Below are positions 17,492 to 25,493 of a stretch of 38,163 nucleotides of DNA, in pieces (positions within the stretch are counted from its first letter, which is position 1; each line of letters begins with the position of its first letter). Below the pieces are notes generated by a model. The model had not been told where the DNA came from, ran no database searches, and saw nothing but the letters and a program-made list of their open reading frames with translations. The stretch lies in NCBI RefSeq assembly GCF_008923365.1, contig NZ_WBMR01000083.1, forward strand, positions 1 through 38,163, read 5' to 3'. Source of the DNA: Actinomadura montaniterrae (lineage in GTDB: Bacteria; Actinomycetota; Actinomycetes; Streptosporangiales; Streptosporangiaceae). Made by a program: the position numbers and the translations under genes.

Positions 17492-18385
17492 GTGGTCGCG
17501 TCTCGCGGTGCGTCCGGGGACATGAGCCCGTTCCGAGGCCCGACCGTCCGGCAGCGCCGGCTCGCCGCCGAACTCCGGCGGCTCAGGGAACAGAAGGGAC
17601 TCACCGGAGACGATGTCGCCGAGCGGCTGGCCTGGTCGACCGCCAAGGTGAGCCGGCTGGAGAACGCGCGTACCGGCGCGAAGATCGACGACATCCACGC
17701 GCTCATCGACCTCTACGATATCGCCGAATCCCACCGATCCGAGCTGATCGCCCTTGCACACGATGCCGCGGAGAAGGGCTGGTGGGAGGGATACCGGGAG
17801 CTTCCCGGCGGCTACTCCGCACTGATCGCACTGGAAGACGAAGCGAACAAGATCACGCAATGGGAGACCTACATCGTTCCGGGTCTCCTGCAAACCGAGG
17901 CGTACGCGCGCGCGACGATCTCCGGGCTGCATCTTTTCGACACCGTCCCGCCGCGGGAGATCGACCGCAGGGTCGAGGTGCGGATGCGTCGCCAGGGAAT
18001 CCTGCACAGAGCAGAACCTGTCGAATACACCGTCCTGCTGGACGAGTCCGTGCTGCAGCGCCTCGTCGGCGACCACGCGGTGATGCGAGCGCAGCTCGAC
18101 CATCTCCGCTCGGTCGCGGAACTGCCGAACGTGACTCTGCGCGTCCTGCGGCTGGGGGTCGCCCATCCTCTGATGGAGGCGTCGTTCCAGTTGCTGGAGT
18201 TCGACCCGGTGCACGACGTCGTCTTTCCGGACATCGTCCACACGGAAAGTCTCACCGTCAGCCAGTTCATCGACGAGAAGATCACGCACATGTATCGGCT
18301 CGCCTTCGAGGGAATGGCCCGGGTCGCTCTCGACAGCGCCGAGTCCATCGAATTCATTGCGCGAGCACGGGCCGTCTGGCGATAG
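17492..18385 (+). CDS. XRE-family regulator with DUF5753 domain
   Basis: 297 residues from the GTG at 17492, chosen because GAAGGGGG lies 9 nt upstream; an ATG at 17522 is the other candidate. A helix-turn-helix of XRE type spans about residues 20-75, including GDDVAERLAWSTAKVSRLENART. The rest (about 95-290) is the DUF5753 domain, recognisable from GWWEGYRELPGGYSALIALE and YIVPGLLQTEAYARA. Such regulators occur in dozens of copies per actinomycete genome, each usually beside a DUF397 gene. Known examples (the WhiJ/BldB type and Streptomyces XRE-DUF397 pairs) affect development and antibiotic production. Two DUF397 genes follow directly. Confidence 0.93.
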   Translation: MVASRGASGDMSPFRGPTVRQRRLAAELRRLREQKGLTGDDVAERLAWSTAKVSRLENARTGAKIDDIHALIDLYDIAESHRSELIALAHDAAEKGWWEGYRELPGGYSALIALEDEANKITQWETYIVPGLLQTEAYARATISGLHLFDTVPPREIDRRVEVRMRRQGILHRAEPVEYTVLLDESVLQRLVGDHAVMRAQLDHLRSVAELPNVTLRVLRLGVAHPLMEASFQLLEFDPVHDVVFPDIVHTESLTVSQFIDEKITHMYRLAFEGMARVALDSAESIEFIARARAVWR

Positions 18386-18428
18386 CGCCGCCCACCATGG
18401 CGGTGCATATACCAGGAAAGGCCAACAC

Positions 18429-18686
18429 GTGTCCTCGTTCGAAATGTCGCCTGACATCATCGCGCCCGCCGACGGCGCGCCCGGAAAAGGCGTGACCGGC
18501 TGGCGGAAGAGCGCGCGCTGCGCGGGCAACGGTGCCTGCGTCGAAATCGGGAGCCTGCGCGGCGGCGCGGTCGCCGCACGGGACGCCTTCGATGGCGACA
18601 CCGGGCCCGTGCTGACGTTCTCGGCCGCCGAGTGGCGGGCGTTCGCGTCCGCCGCCAAGGCCGGCCGGTTCGATCTGGACCGCTGA
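18429..18686 (+). CDS. DUF397 domain protein (first copy)
   Basis: 85 residues from a GTG with AGGAAAGG 7 nt upstream; it starts 43 nt after the XRE stop. The DUF397 core is clear: GWRKSARCAGNGACVEIG, AVAARDAFDGDTGPVLTF, and AAEWRAFASAAKAGRFDL. These small proteins are thought to bind and modulate the neighbouring XRE/DUF5753 regulator. Residues 1-22 are a non-conserved extension. Confidence 0.92.
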   Translation: MSSFEMSPDIIAPADGAPGKGVTGWRKSARCAGNGACVEIGSLRGGAVAARDAFDGDTGPVLTFSAAEWRAFASAAKAGRFDLDR

Positions 18687-18882
18687 CCCGGGATCTGCGG
18701 GTGAAGCGGTGACCGAGGGCCCGCGCCGGCGTCCGCCGGGGCGGGCCGCTCTTGCGCCCCACCCGCCGCAGCGGTACCGGCACCCCCATTGATCATCGGC
18801 ATTTCCGGCAGCTCTTGTTACCTTGTTCCTGGCATCGGCAGCGCCGCCGTGAGCAGAATGCGTCTCCGATTCGGGAGCCAGG

Positions 18883-19089
18883 ATGAGTTTCCATGCCGCA
18901 CCACCCCAGCGCTGGAGGAAGAGCACCCGCTGCGGGGCGAGCACAACCTGTGTCGAGGTGGCCGGGCACGACGACGGAATCGTCTCCGTCCGCGACGGAG
19001 CGGCCGACGATACGTGCTTGGAGTTCGCTCCGGGGGAATGGCGGCGGTTCGTCGCGGCCGCCCGGCGAGGAGCCTTCGACTTGCACTGA
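18883..19089 (+). CDS. DUF397 domain protein (second copy)
   Basis: 68 residues, about the minimal DUF397 length: RWRKSTRCGASTTCVEVAG, IVSVRDGAADDTCLEFAPG, EWRRFVAAARRGAFDL. It is divergent from the first copy and has two extra features, a Cys in place of the usual Pro/Val before LEF and no N-terminal extension. The ATG has GGGAG 5 nt upstream. It is separated from the first copy by 196 nt that include a relatively AT-rich stretch (18787-18835) which could carry its own promoter. Confidence 0.92.
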   Translation: MSFHAAPPQRWRKSTRCGASTTCVEVAGHDDGIVSVRDGAADDTCLEFAPGEWRRFVAAARRGAFDLH

Positions 19090-19106
19090 AACTTGCATTT
19101 ACTGAG

Positions 19107-19128
19107 ATTCTCAGAAACGGCTGAGAAT
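19107..19128. terminator. Hairpin after the second DUF397 gene
   Basis: ATTCTCAG (19107-19114), loop AAACGG, CTGAGAAT (19121-19128), a perfect 8-bp AT-containing stem, 18 nt after the DUF397 stop. CTGAGA just before it (19102-19107) repeats part of the arm, so alternative foldings exist. Probable terminator for the plus-strand genes. Confidence 0.55.
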
Positions 19129-19166
19129 AGCGCGTTCGCCCCGTCCCCCGCCGGCGGGCGCGCACA

Positions 19167-19202
19167 CAAAAGGGCGGAGGAGGTGGTGATCTCCTCCGCC
19201 CT
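19167..19202 (-). terminator. Intrinsic terminator of glmS
   Basis: A perfect 12-bp stem: AGGGCGGAGGAG (19171-19182), 8-nt loop, CTCCTCCGCCCT (19191-19202). In the minus-strand transcript it starts 11 nt after the glmS stop and is followed directly by TTTTGTG. This is the only terminator in the window with a real T-run. Confidence 0.9.
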
Positions 19203-19213
19203 GGGGTGTGGGG

Positions 19214-21073
19214 TCACTCGACGGTGACGGACTTCGCGAGGTTGCGGGGCTGGTCGACGTCGTGGCCCTTCGCGGTCGCCAGCTCGCAGGCGAACACCTG
19301 CAGCGGGACGGTCGTCACCAGCGGCTGCAGCAGCGTCGGGACGGCCGGGACGCTGATCAGCGTGTCCGCGTACGGCTCCACCGACGCGTCGCCCTCCTCG
19401 GCGATCACGATGGTGCGGGCGCCGCGGGCGCGGATCTCCTGGATGTTCGAGACGATCTTGTCGTGCAGGACGTCCCGCGCGCGCGGCGGCACCACCACCA
19501 CGACCGGGAGGCCCTGCTCGATCAGCGCGATCGGGCCGTGCTTCAGCTCGCCCGCCGCGAACCCCTCGGCGTGCATGTACGCCAGCTCCTTGAGCTTCAG
19601 CGCGCCCTCCAGCGCCACCGGGAAGCCCACGTGCCGGCCGAGGAACAGCACGCACCGCTCGTCCGCGAGGGACCGGGCCAGCTCGCGGACCGGCTCCATC
19701 GTCTCCAGGACCTTGTCGACCTTCTCCGGCATCCGCTCCAGCAGCTGCACCATCGCGAACACCTCGTCGCCCCACTTGGTGCCGCGCACCTGCGCGATGT
19801 AGAGGGCGATCAGGTACACCGCGACGAGCTGGGTCAGGAACGCCTTGGTCGAGGCGACCGCGATCTCCGGTCCGGCGTGCGTGTAGAGGACGCCGTCGCA
19901 CTCGCGCGGCAGCGTCGAGCCGTTGACGTTGCAGATGCCGAGCAGCTTGGCCCGCTGCTCGCGGGCGTGCCGGACGGCCATCAGCGCGTCCATCGTCTCC
20001 CCGGACTGGGAGATCGCGATGACCAGCGTCGTCGGCGACAGGATCGAGTCCCGGTAGCGGAACTCGCTGGCCAGCTCCACCTCGCAGGGCAGCCCCGCCC
20101 AGTGCTCGATCGCGTACTTGGCGATCAGCCCGGCGTGGTACGAGGTGCCGCACGCCACAATGATGATCTTGTCGACCTCGCGGAGCTCCCGGTCCGAGAT
20201 GCGCATCTCGTCCAGGTGCAGCCGGCCGTCGGCGCCGATCCGGCCGAGCAGCGTGTCGGCCACGGCGCGCGGCTGCTCGGCGATCTCCTTGAGCATGAAG
20301 TAGTCGTAGCCGCCCTTCTCCGCGGCCGACACGTCCCAGTCGACGTGGTACTCCTTCACCTCGGCGGGACGGCCCTCGAAGTCGGTGACCGTCACCCCGC
20401 CCGACCGCAGCTCCACGACCTGGTCCTGGCCGAGCTCGATCGCGTCCCGGGTGTGCTCGATGAACGCCGCGACGTCGCTGGCGAGGAAGTTCTCGCCCTG
20501 CCCGACCCCGACCACCAGCGGCGAGTTCCGGCGCGCCCCGACCACCAGGTCGTCGTCGCCGCCGTGCACCGCGACCAGCGTGAACGCGCCCTCCAGCCGG
20601 CGGCACACCCGGCGCATCGCCTCCGCGAGGCCGTCCCGGGCGTTGCCGTCCACCGCGGCGAGCTCGTCCTCCAGCAGGTGCGCGACGGCCTCGGTGTCGG
20701 TGTCGGACTTCAGCTTGTGGCCGCCGTCCTCCAGCTCCGCGCGCAGCTCGGCGAAGTTCTCGATGATCCCGTTGTGGATCACCGCGACGGAGCCGGTGCA
20801 GTCGGTGTGCGGGTGCGCGTTCCGGTCGTTCGGCGCGCCGTGCGTCGCCCACCGCGTGTGCCCCATGCCGAGCGTCCCGGCGGGCGGCGGCTCCTCCGCG
20901 AGCGCCTCCCGCAGGTTCACCAGCTTGCCCGCCCGCTTCGCCGTCGCCAGCCGCCCGTCGGCCAGCACGGCCACCCCGGCCGAGTCGTAGCCGCGGTACT
21001 CCAGCCTCGCCAGCCCGTCGACCACGACGTCGAGCGCGGGCCGGCCGCCTACGTACCCCACGATTCCGCACAT
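19214..21073 (-). CDS. glmS: Glutamine-fructose-6-phosphate aminotransferase (isomerizing)
   Basis: 619 residues. GlmS makes glucosamine-6-phosphate from fructose-6-phosphate and glutamine, the entry step to UDP-GlcNAc and peptidoglycan. The start at MCGIVGYVG leaves Cys1 as the glutaminase nucleophile after Met removal. The glutaminase domain shows LEYRGYDSAG, MGHTRWATHG and HNGIIENF. Two SIS sugar isomerase domains follow, with VACGTSYHAGL, ISQSGETMDAL and the C-terminal HDVDQPRNLAKSVTVE. The 124-nt leader is too short and shows no glmS ribozyme. Divergent from coaA; works with glmM, also in this window. Confidence 0.98.
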   Translation of the reverse strand: MCGIVGYVGGRPALDVVVDGLARLEYRGYDSAGVAVLADGRLATAKRAGKLVNLREALAEEPPPAGTLGMGHTRWATHGAPNDRNAHPHTDCTGSVAVIHNGIIENFAELRAELEDGGHKLKSDTDTEAVAHLLEDELAAVDGNARDGLAEAMRRVCRRLEGAFTLVAVHGGDDDLVVGARRNSPLVVGVGQGENFLASDVAAFIEHTRDAIELGQDQVVELRSGGVTVTDFEGRPAEVKEYHVDWDVSAAEKGGYDYFMLKEIAEQPRAVADTLLGRIGADGRLHLDEMRISDRELREVDKIIIVACGTSYHAGLIAKYAIEHWAGLPCEVELASEFRYRDSILSPTTLVIAISQSGETMDALMAVRHAREQRAKLLGICNVNGSTLPRECDGVLYTHAGPEIAVASTKAFLTQLVAVYLIALYIAQVRGTKWGDEVFAMVQLLERMPEKVDKVLETMEPVRELARSLADERCVLFLGRHVGFPVALEGALKLKELAYMHAEGFAAGELKHGPIALIEQGLPVVVVVPPRARDVLHDKIVSNIQEIRARGARTIVIAEEGDASVEPYADTLISVPAVPTLLQPLVTTVPLQVFACELATAKGHDVDQPRNLAKSVTVE

Positions 21074-21171
21074 GGCGGCCACTCTATTCGGTGCGCCCCA
21101 CCGGACCTACCTGCAAGGGGCGTAGACGGGTGGCGCTAGGTTGGACGCCCGGTGAAAACCCGGAGACCGGC

Positions 21172-21194
21172 CTGAACGAACGATTACCGTTCAG
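21172..21194 (+). promoter_or_regulatory. Hairpin abutting the coaA start codon
   Basis: CTGAACG (21172-21178), 9-nt loop, CGTTCAG (21188-21194). The perfect 7-bp stem ends 3 nt before the coaA ATG, in the place a ribosome binding site would occupy; no Shine-Dalgarno is seen otherwise. It could be an operator or a translation-limiting hairpin. Confidence 0.5.
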
Positions 21195-21197
21195 CCC

Positions 21198-22139
21198 ATG
21201 ACGAGCGGATGGGACAGCGTGCCGACCCCTTACGTGGAACTCTCCCGCGAGGCCTGGCGGGCCCTGCGCGAGAACACCCCGCTGCCCCTCACCCCCGGTG
21301 AGCTGGACGCCCTGCGCGGCCTGCGGGACCCGATCGACATCACCGAGGTCGAGGAGGTCTACCTGCCGCTGTCGCGGCTGCTGAACCTGTTCTTCCAGTC
21401 CGACGGGCGGCTGCGCGACACCGTCAGCGGCTTCCTCGGCGGCGAGGTCGCCCCCACCCCGTTCATCATCGGCGTCGCCGGCAGCGTCGCGGTCGGCAAG
21501 TCCACCACGTCGCGGCTGCTGCGCACCCTGCTGGCCCGCTGGCCGGAGCATCCGAGCGTGGAGCTCGTCACGACCGACAGTTTCCTGTATCCGAACGCGA
21601 TCCTTACCGAGCGCGGGATCATGGAAAGGAAGGGTTTCCCCGAGTCCTACGACCGCCGCGCGCTGGTCCGGTTCGTCTCGTCGATCAAGGCGGGGGCGGC
21701 GTCGGCGGACATCCCGGTCTACTCGCATCTGGAGTACGACATCGTCCCGGACGCGACGCAGACCGTCCGGCGGCCCGACATCCTGATCGTCGAGGGGCTG
21801 AACGTGCTGCAGGCCCCGCCGCCCGGCACCCTCGGCGTGTCCGACTTCTTCGACTTCTCCATCTACGTGGACGCCCGGGTCGAGGACATCATGCAGTGGT
21901 ACGTCGAGCGGCTGTTCGCGCTGCGCCGCACCGCGTTCACCGACCCGCGCTCCTACTTCCACAAGTACGCGCACGAGCTGGACGAGGACGAGACCGCCGC
22001 GTTCGCCAAGCGGGTCTGGCGGGACGTCAACGAGATCAACCTCGTGTCCAACATCCTGCCGACCCGCGCCCGCGCCACCCTCGTCCTGCACAAGGACCGC
22101 GACCACGCCGTCCAGCGCGTCCGGCTACGCCGGATCTGA
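21198..22139 (+). CDS. coaA: Pantothenate kinase, type I (CoaA)
   Basis: 313 residues, the usual length. CoaA phosphorylates pantothenate, the first and rate-setting step of coenzyme A synthesis. The P-loop is GSVAVGKST at 95-103. Other family motifs are VTTDSFLYPN, MERKGFPESYD, YSHLEYDIVP and DILIVEGLNVLQ. The start ATG has no clear Shine-Dalgarno and follows a small hairpin. The last 15 bp overlap the convergent DUF4328 gene. Confidence 0.97.
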   Translation: MTSGWDSVPTPYVELSREAWRALRENTPLPLTPGELDALRGLRDPIDITEVEEVYLPLSRLLNLFFQSDGRLRDTVSGFLGGEVAPTPFIIGVAGSVAVGKSTTSRLLRTLLARWPEHPSVELVTTDSFLYPNAILTERGIMERKGFPESYDRRALVRFVSSIKAGAASADIPVYSHLEYDIVPDATQTVRRPDILIVEGLNVLQAPPPGTLGVSDFFDFSIYVDARVEDIMQWYVERLFALRRTAFTDPRSYFHKYAHELDEDETAAFAKRVWRDVNEINLVSNILPTRARATLVLHKDRDHAVQRVRLRRI

Positions 22140-22802
22140 CACCACGGGCCCCGGCGCCACCGGCGGCCGGCGAGCGGCCTCGGCCAGGCGGACGGCCTGG
22201 GCCTCCTGGGCGCGGGTGAGGCGCCGCACCACGAGCGCGCCGAGGACGGCGGCCGCGGCCCCGTCCGCCGCGACGGGCAGGTAGAGCGTGAGCTGGTTCG
22301 CGATGTGCGCGCTCGTGCCGGTGAGGTCGAGCCGCGCGAGCCGCGTACCGACCAGGTAGACGACCCATGTGGCCCACCATGCGTTGACCAGCCGGAGCGA
22401 CGCGTCCGGGGCGCTGGTGCGCCACACGGACCCGACGATCGCGCGCGGGACCCGGAAGTTCAGGATCGGGACGAGCCAGCCGAAGATCACCCATGGCCGG
22501 CCCCAGCCGTCGGGCAGGTCGATGACGTCGGCGTTCGCGCGCGCCTGCCAGAGCCAGACGATCACCGGGACGGCGGTCAGCAGGGTCAGCCCGAACTCGG
22601 CGGTGGATCCGAGCGTGATCCCGTCGCACAGGTCACGGGTCCGCGCCGTGACGCCGTCCTGGTCGAGCAGCAGGAACGTCCATAAGCCGGTCCCGGCCAG
22701 GACCAGCAGCAGTGCCGCGCTCGCGGCCAGCCCGGCGATCGCGAAGGCCGCCGCGGCGCGCGGAGGCCTGATGATCTCGGGTGGGTGGGGGAACGTGTGC
22801 AT
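22125..22802 (-). CDS. DUF4328 multi-pass membrane protein
   Basis: 225 residues with several hydrophobic spans at about 16-46, 70-88, 103-115, 140-155 and 174-192. The stretches WQARANADVIDLPDGWGRPWVIFGW, LVPILNFRVPRAIV and NAWWATW fit DUF4328, a family of small actinobacterial membrane proteins without known function. A good ribosome binding site (GGAGG, 6 nt) precedes the ATG. The 3' end overlaps the end of coaA on the opposite strand. Confidence 0.8.
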   Translation of the reverse strand: MHTFPHPPEIIRPPRAAAAFAIAGLAASAALLLVLAGTGLWTFLLLDQDGVTARTRDLCDGITLGSTAEFGLTLLTAVPVIVWLWQARANADVIDLPDGWGRPWVIFGWLVPILNFRVPRAIVGSVWRTSAPDASLRLVNAWWATWVVYLVGTRLARLDLTGTSAHIANQLTLYLPVAADGAAAAVLGALVVRRLTRAQEAQAVRLAEAARRPPVAPGPVVSDPA

Positions 22803-22922
22803 GGTCGCCTCCGCAAAAATCGAAACTTGATCTTTTCGGATGGCGCCGCTCCGCGGAAGCGCCCGGTGATCACAACACGGTGACGACCTCCGCCGAGCGG
22901 CGGAGCGGTAGGTTCGTCCGCC

Positions 22923-23507
22923 ATGGGGGCGACCATCGGGGCGGCGATCGGGATGTTCGCCGGGACGAACGTCGACGACATCATCGTCCTGACCGTCCTC
23001 TTCCTGACCGCGCGGACGGGCGGGGCGCCCCGGGCCCGGCAGATCTGGGCCGGCCAGTACGCGGGCGTCGGCGTCCTCGTCCTGGTCTCGGTGGTCGCGG
23101 CGCTGGGCCTGACCGTCGTGCCGGACGCGTGGATCGGGCTCCTCGGCCTCGTCCCGTTCGCGCTCGGCGTCCGCGGCCTGGTCGGGGCGCTGCGGGCCGG
23201 CGACGACGACCCGCCGCCCGTGGCGTCGGGCACCGCGGCGGTGGCCGCCGTCACGATCGCCAACGGCGCCGACAACATCGCCGTCTACACGCCCGTGTTC
23301 CGCACCGTCGGCCCCGGCGCGACGGCCGTGACGGTCGCGGTGTTCGCCGCCGGCGTCGCGCTGTGGTGCCTCGCCGGGTCATGGCTCGGCTCCCACAAGA
23401 AGGTCATCGAGGTCGTCGAGCGCTACGGCCGCTGGCTCGTCCCGTGCGTCTTCATGGCGATCGGCACAGTGATCGTCACCGGCTCCGGCGTCCTGTCCCG
23501 GCTCTGA
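22923..23507 (+). CDS. CadD-like cadmium resistance transporter family protein
   Basis: 194 residues, about six membrane spans. The two half-repeats carry the paired motifs of the CadD family: GTNVDDIIVLTVLF near residue 14 and ANGADNIAVYTPVF near residue 114. CadD proteins belong to the LysE-type exporter superfamily and export cadmium or related ions. The substrate here is inferred from family only; no metal-responsive regulator is next to it. The start ATG is taken from the family N-terminus; the ribosome binding site is weak. Confidence 0.85.
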   Translation: MGATIGAAIGMFAGTNVDDIIVLTVLFLTARTGGAPRARQIWAGQYAGVGVLVLVSVVAALGLTVVPDAWIGLLGLVPFALGVRGLVGALRAGDDDPPPVASGTAAVAAVTIANGADNIAVYTPVFRTVGPGATAVTVAVFAAGVALWCLAGSWLGSHKKVIEVVERYGRWLVPCVFMAIGTVIVTGSGVLSRL

Positions 23508-23617
23508 TCGGGGCCGTGACGTGCGGGTAATCCGTCGGGGGACGGCGAGCGTCCCTTGTTGGGCGAGCCTCCCCGCGCCGGCCGGCGCGGCGGACCGCGG
23601 ACATGGTCTGGAGTGAA

Positions 23618-24730
23618 ATGATCTATCTCGTCGGCACCACCGGGTTCCCGAACTACGGCGATGAGCTGATCGCCGCGGCCTGGCTGCGGTACCTGGCCGC
23701 GGCCGCCCCGGACACCGACGTCTGGCTGGACTGCCCGCACCCCGGCCCGGCGCAGATGCTGCTCGACGGGATCCACCCGCGGGCCCGGTTCACCGACACG
23801 TTCTGGCGGCTGTGCTGGGAGGCGCCCGGCGACGGGCCGTGGGAGAAGGCCGGCTGGGTGCGCCGTGCGATGCACCGCCCCGCGATGGCCTGCCGCTGGG
23901 TGGCCGGTATCGAGCTGGCCGCGCGGGCGCGGATCGTCCACCTCATCGGCGGCGGGTACGTCAACGGGATCTGGCCGAAGCACTACGGGCTGCTCGCCGC
24001 CGCCGTGGGCGCGGTCGAGCGGTCCGGCGGGCGGGCCGTCATGACCGGGCAGGGGCTCTGGCCCGCGCCGGACGACGCGGTGCCGCTGATCCGGGAGCTG
24101 GCCGCGTGCTTCGAGCTCGCCGACGCGCGGGACGAGCCGTCCGAGCGCCTGCTCGGCGGCGCGACGGCGGCCGGCCGCACGGGCGACGACCTGCTCCTCG
24201 GCCTCGGCCCGCACCTGTGCCGCCCGCCCGGCGAGGAGCTGCGGGAGGTGATGCTGTGCCTGCAGTCGGACCTGCTGGAGATGCCCCGTCCCGCCCTGGC
24301 GTCCTTCGTGACGGCCACCATGCGGGCGTGGGGCGTCACCGGCGACCGGATCGGGGTCGTCGAGGGCATCCCCGGCGTCGACCGGGTGATCTTCGACCTG
24401 GTCGAGCCGTACCTGCCCGGGATGCGCTTCTACCCGTTCGCCGGCGTCTGGGCGAACGGACTGCCCGCCGGGCCGGAGCAGGTCTGGCTCTCCACACGGT
24501 TCCACCCGCACCTGGTCGCCGCCGCCACGGGCGCGGCCGGGGTGGCGGTGCCGGTCAACCCGGACTACTACTCGACCAAGCACCGCTCCCTCGTCGACGC
24601 GGGCAGCGGCTGGGCCCTCGCCGAGCCCCCGGCGGTGCCGGAGCGCCCGTCCGGGAGCGGGTTCGACCCGGCGGCGCTGCACGCGCTCCAGCAGGGCAAG
24701 GCCGCGCTGGCCGCGAAGATCTACTCCTGA
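23618..24730 (+). CDS. Polysaccharide pyruvyl transferase family protein
   Basis: 370 residues from the ATG at 23618, which has GGAG 4 nt upstream and begins right at the first strand (MIYLVGTTGFPNYGDELIA). An ATG 15 nt earlier is possible. The pattern of an N-terminal GDELI motif, IVHLIGGGYVNGIW, GQGLWP, and C-terminal STRFHPHLVAAATG fits the CsaB/WcaK-type pyruvyl transferases. These add ketal-linked pyruvate to surface sugars using phosphoenolpyruvate. No other glycan genes are close, so the acceptor cannot be guessed. Confidence 0.85.
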   Translation: MIYLVGTTGFPNYGDELIAAAWLRYLAAAAPDTDVWLDCPHPGPAQMLLDGIHPRARFTDTFWRLCWEAPGDGPWEKAGWVRRAMHRPAMACRWVAGIELAARARIVHLIGGGYVNGIWPKHYGLLAAAVGAVERSGGRAVMTGQGLWPAPDDAVPLIRELAACFELADARDEPSERLLGGATAAGRTGDDLLLGLGPHLCRPPGEELREVMLCLQSDLLEMPRPALASFVTATMRAWGVTGDRIGVVEGIPGVDRVIFDLVEPYLPGMRFYPFAGVWANGLPAGPEQVWLSTRFHPHLVAAATGAAGVAVPVNPDYYSTKHRSLVDAGSGWALAEPPAVPERPSGSGFDPAALHALQQGKAALAAKIYS

Positions 24731-24776
24731 CGCCCGGCCGTCCGGCGCCCAGCCGTCCCGCGCCGGGGCGGACGGG

Positions 24777-25493
24777 TTACTCGGCGCTGGCTATGGTCAG
24801 GGAGCGCAGGCGGAACGCGGCCAGGAACGCGGCGCCCGCGGTGACGGCGATGAGCAGCGGGATCGCGACGCCGAGGTCGACGGACGAGCTGACCGGCGAC
24901 GCCGGGGTCAGCGCGTCGGTGACCGACAGCGCCCACTGCTGGATGGACGCCGACTTGGCGCCCGGCGCGAAGCTGCCGAGCAGCGTCTCCCACACCAGCG
25001 CGTACAGCAGCCCGATCGTGACCGCGTTGCGGCTCAGCACCGCCAGCGCCACGAACACCGCGCTGTAGGCGACGCCGCCGACCAGCACGCCGACGGTGAA
25101 GGCGGGCACGAGCTGCGCGGTCGTCCCGGTCAGCAGCAGCCCGGCCAGCAGCGTCGGGACGACCGAGAACGCCGCGACCAGCACGATCGCGACCGCCAGC
25201 TTCGTCAGCACGATCACCTGCCGCGGGATCGGCTTGGTCAGCACGTACATGATCTGGCCGTCGTCGATCTCCGGGCCGATCACGCCGGTGCCGGCGATCA
25301 GCGCGAGCAGCGGCAGCAGCGTCGCGAGGCCGAACTTCTGCAGCACGTTCGCCGATATGTCCAGGTCGTTGTTGCCGGTCCAGCGCAGCACGACCGCCAG
25401 GACGACCAGCAGCGCGGGCAGGGCGAGCAGGAGCAGCGCGCGCCGCCGGCCGAGCATCGCCCGGAAGGTGATCATCGCAATGGTCGCGTTCAT
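24777..25493 (-). CDS. ABC-2 type transporter permease (last gene of operon)
   Basis: 238 residues with about six membrane spans. The central stretch GVIGPEIDDGQIMYVLTKPIPRQVIVLTK is the cytoplasmic loop typical of ABC-2 permeases. The ATG overlaps the stop of its ATPase partner by 4 nt (ATGA). It should pair with the ATPase at 25490-26401 as an exporter. Substrate unknown. Confidence 0.88.
   Translation of the reverse strand: MNATIAMITFRAMLGRRRALLLLALPALLVVLAVVLRWTGNNDLDISANVLQKFGLATLLPLLALIAGTGVIGPEIDDGQIMYVLTKPIPRQVIVLTKLAVAIVLVAAFSVVPTLLAGLLLTGTTAQLVPAFTVGVLVGGVAYSAVFVALAVLSRNAVTIGLLYALVWETLLGSFAPGAKSASIQQWALSVTDALTPASPVSSSVDLGVAIPLLIAVTAGAAFLAAFRLRSLTIASAE

Noticed and set aside
18354..21071. 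905-codon open frame on the minus strand over glmS and beyond
   Set aside because: It is a different frame of the same strand as glmS, arginine/glycine rich, and glmS is certain. It also runs antisense through the DUF397 genes.
21074..21197. glmS ribozyme in the glmS leader
   Set aside because: The gap is short and shared with the coaA promoter, and the ribozyme's conserved core is not visible. It is also not expected in actinomycetes.
22923..24730. Metal resistance or surface glycan island
   Set aside because: One CadD-like gene and one pyruvyl-transferase-like gene stand next to each other without regulators, further family genes or a shared operon signal.
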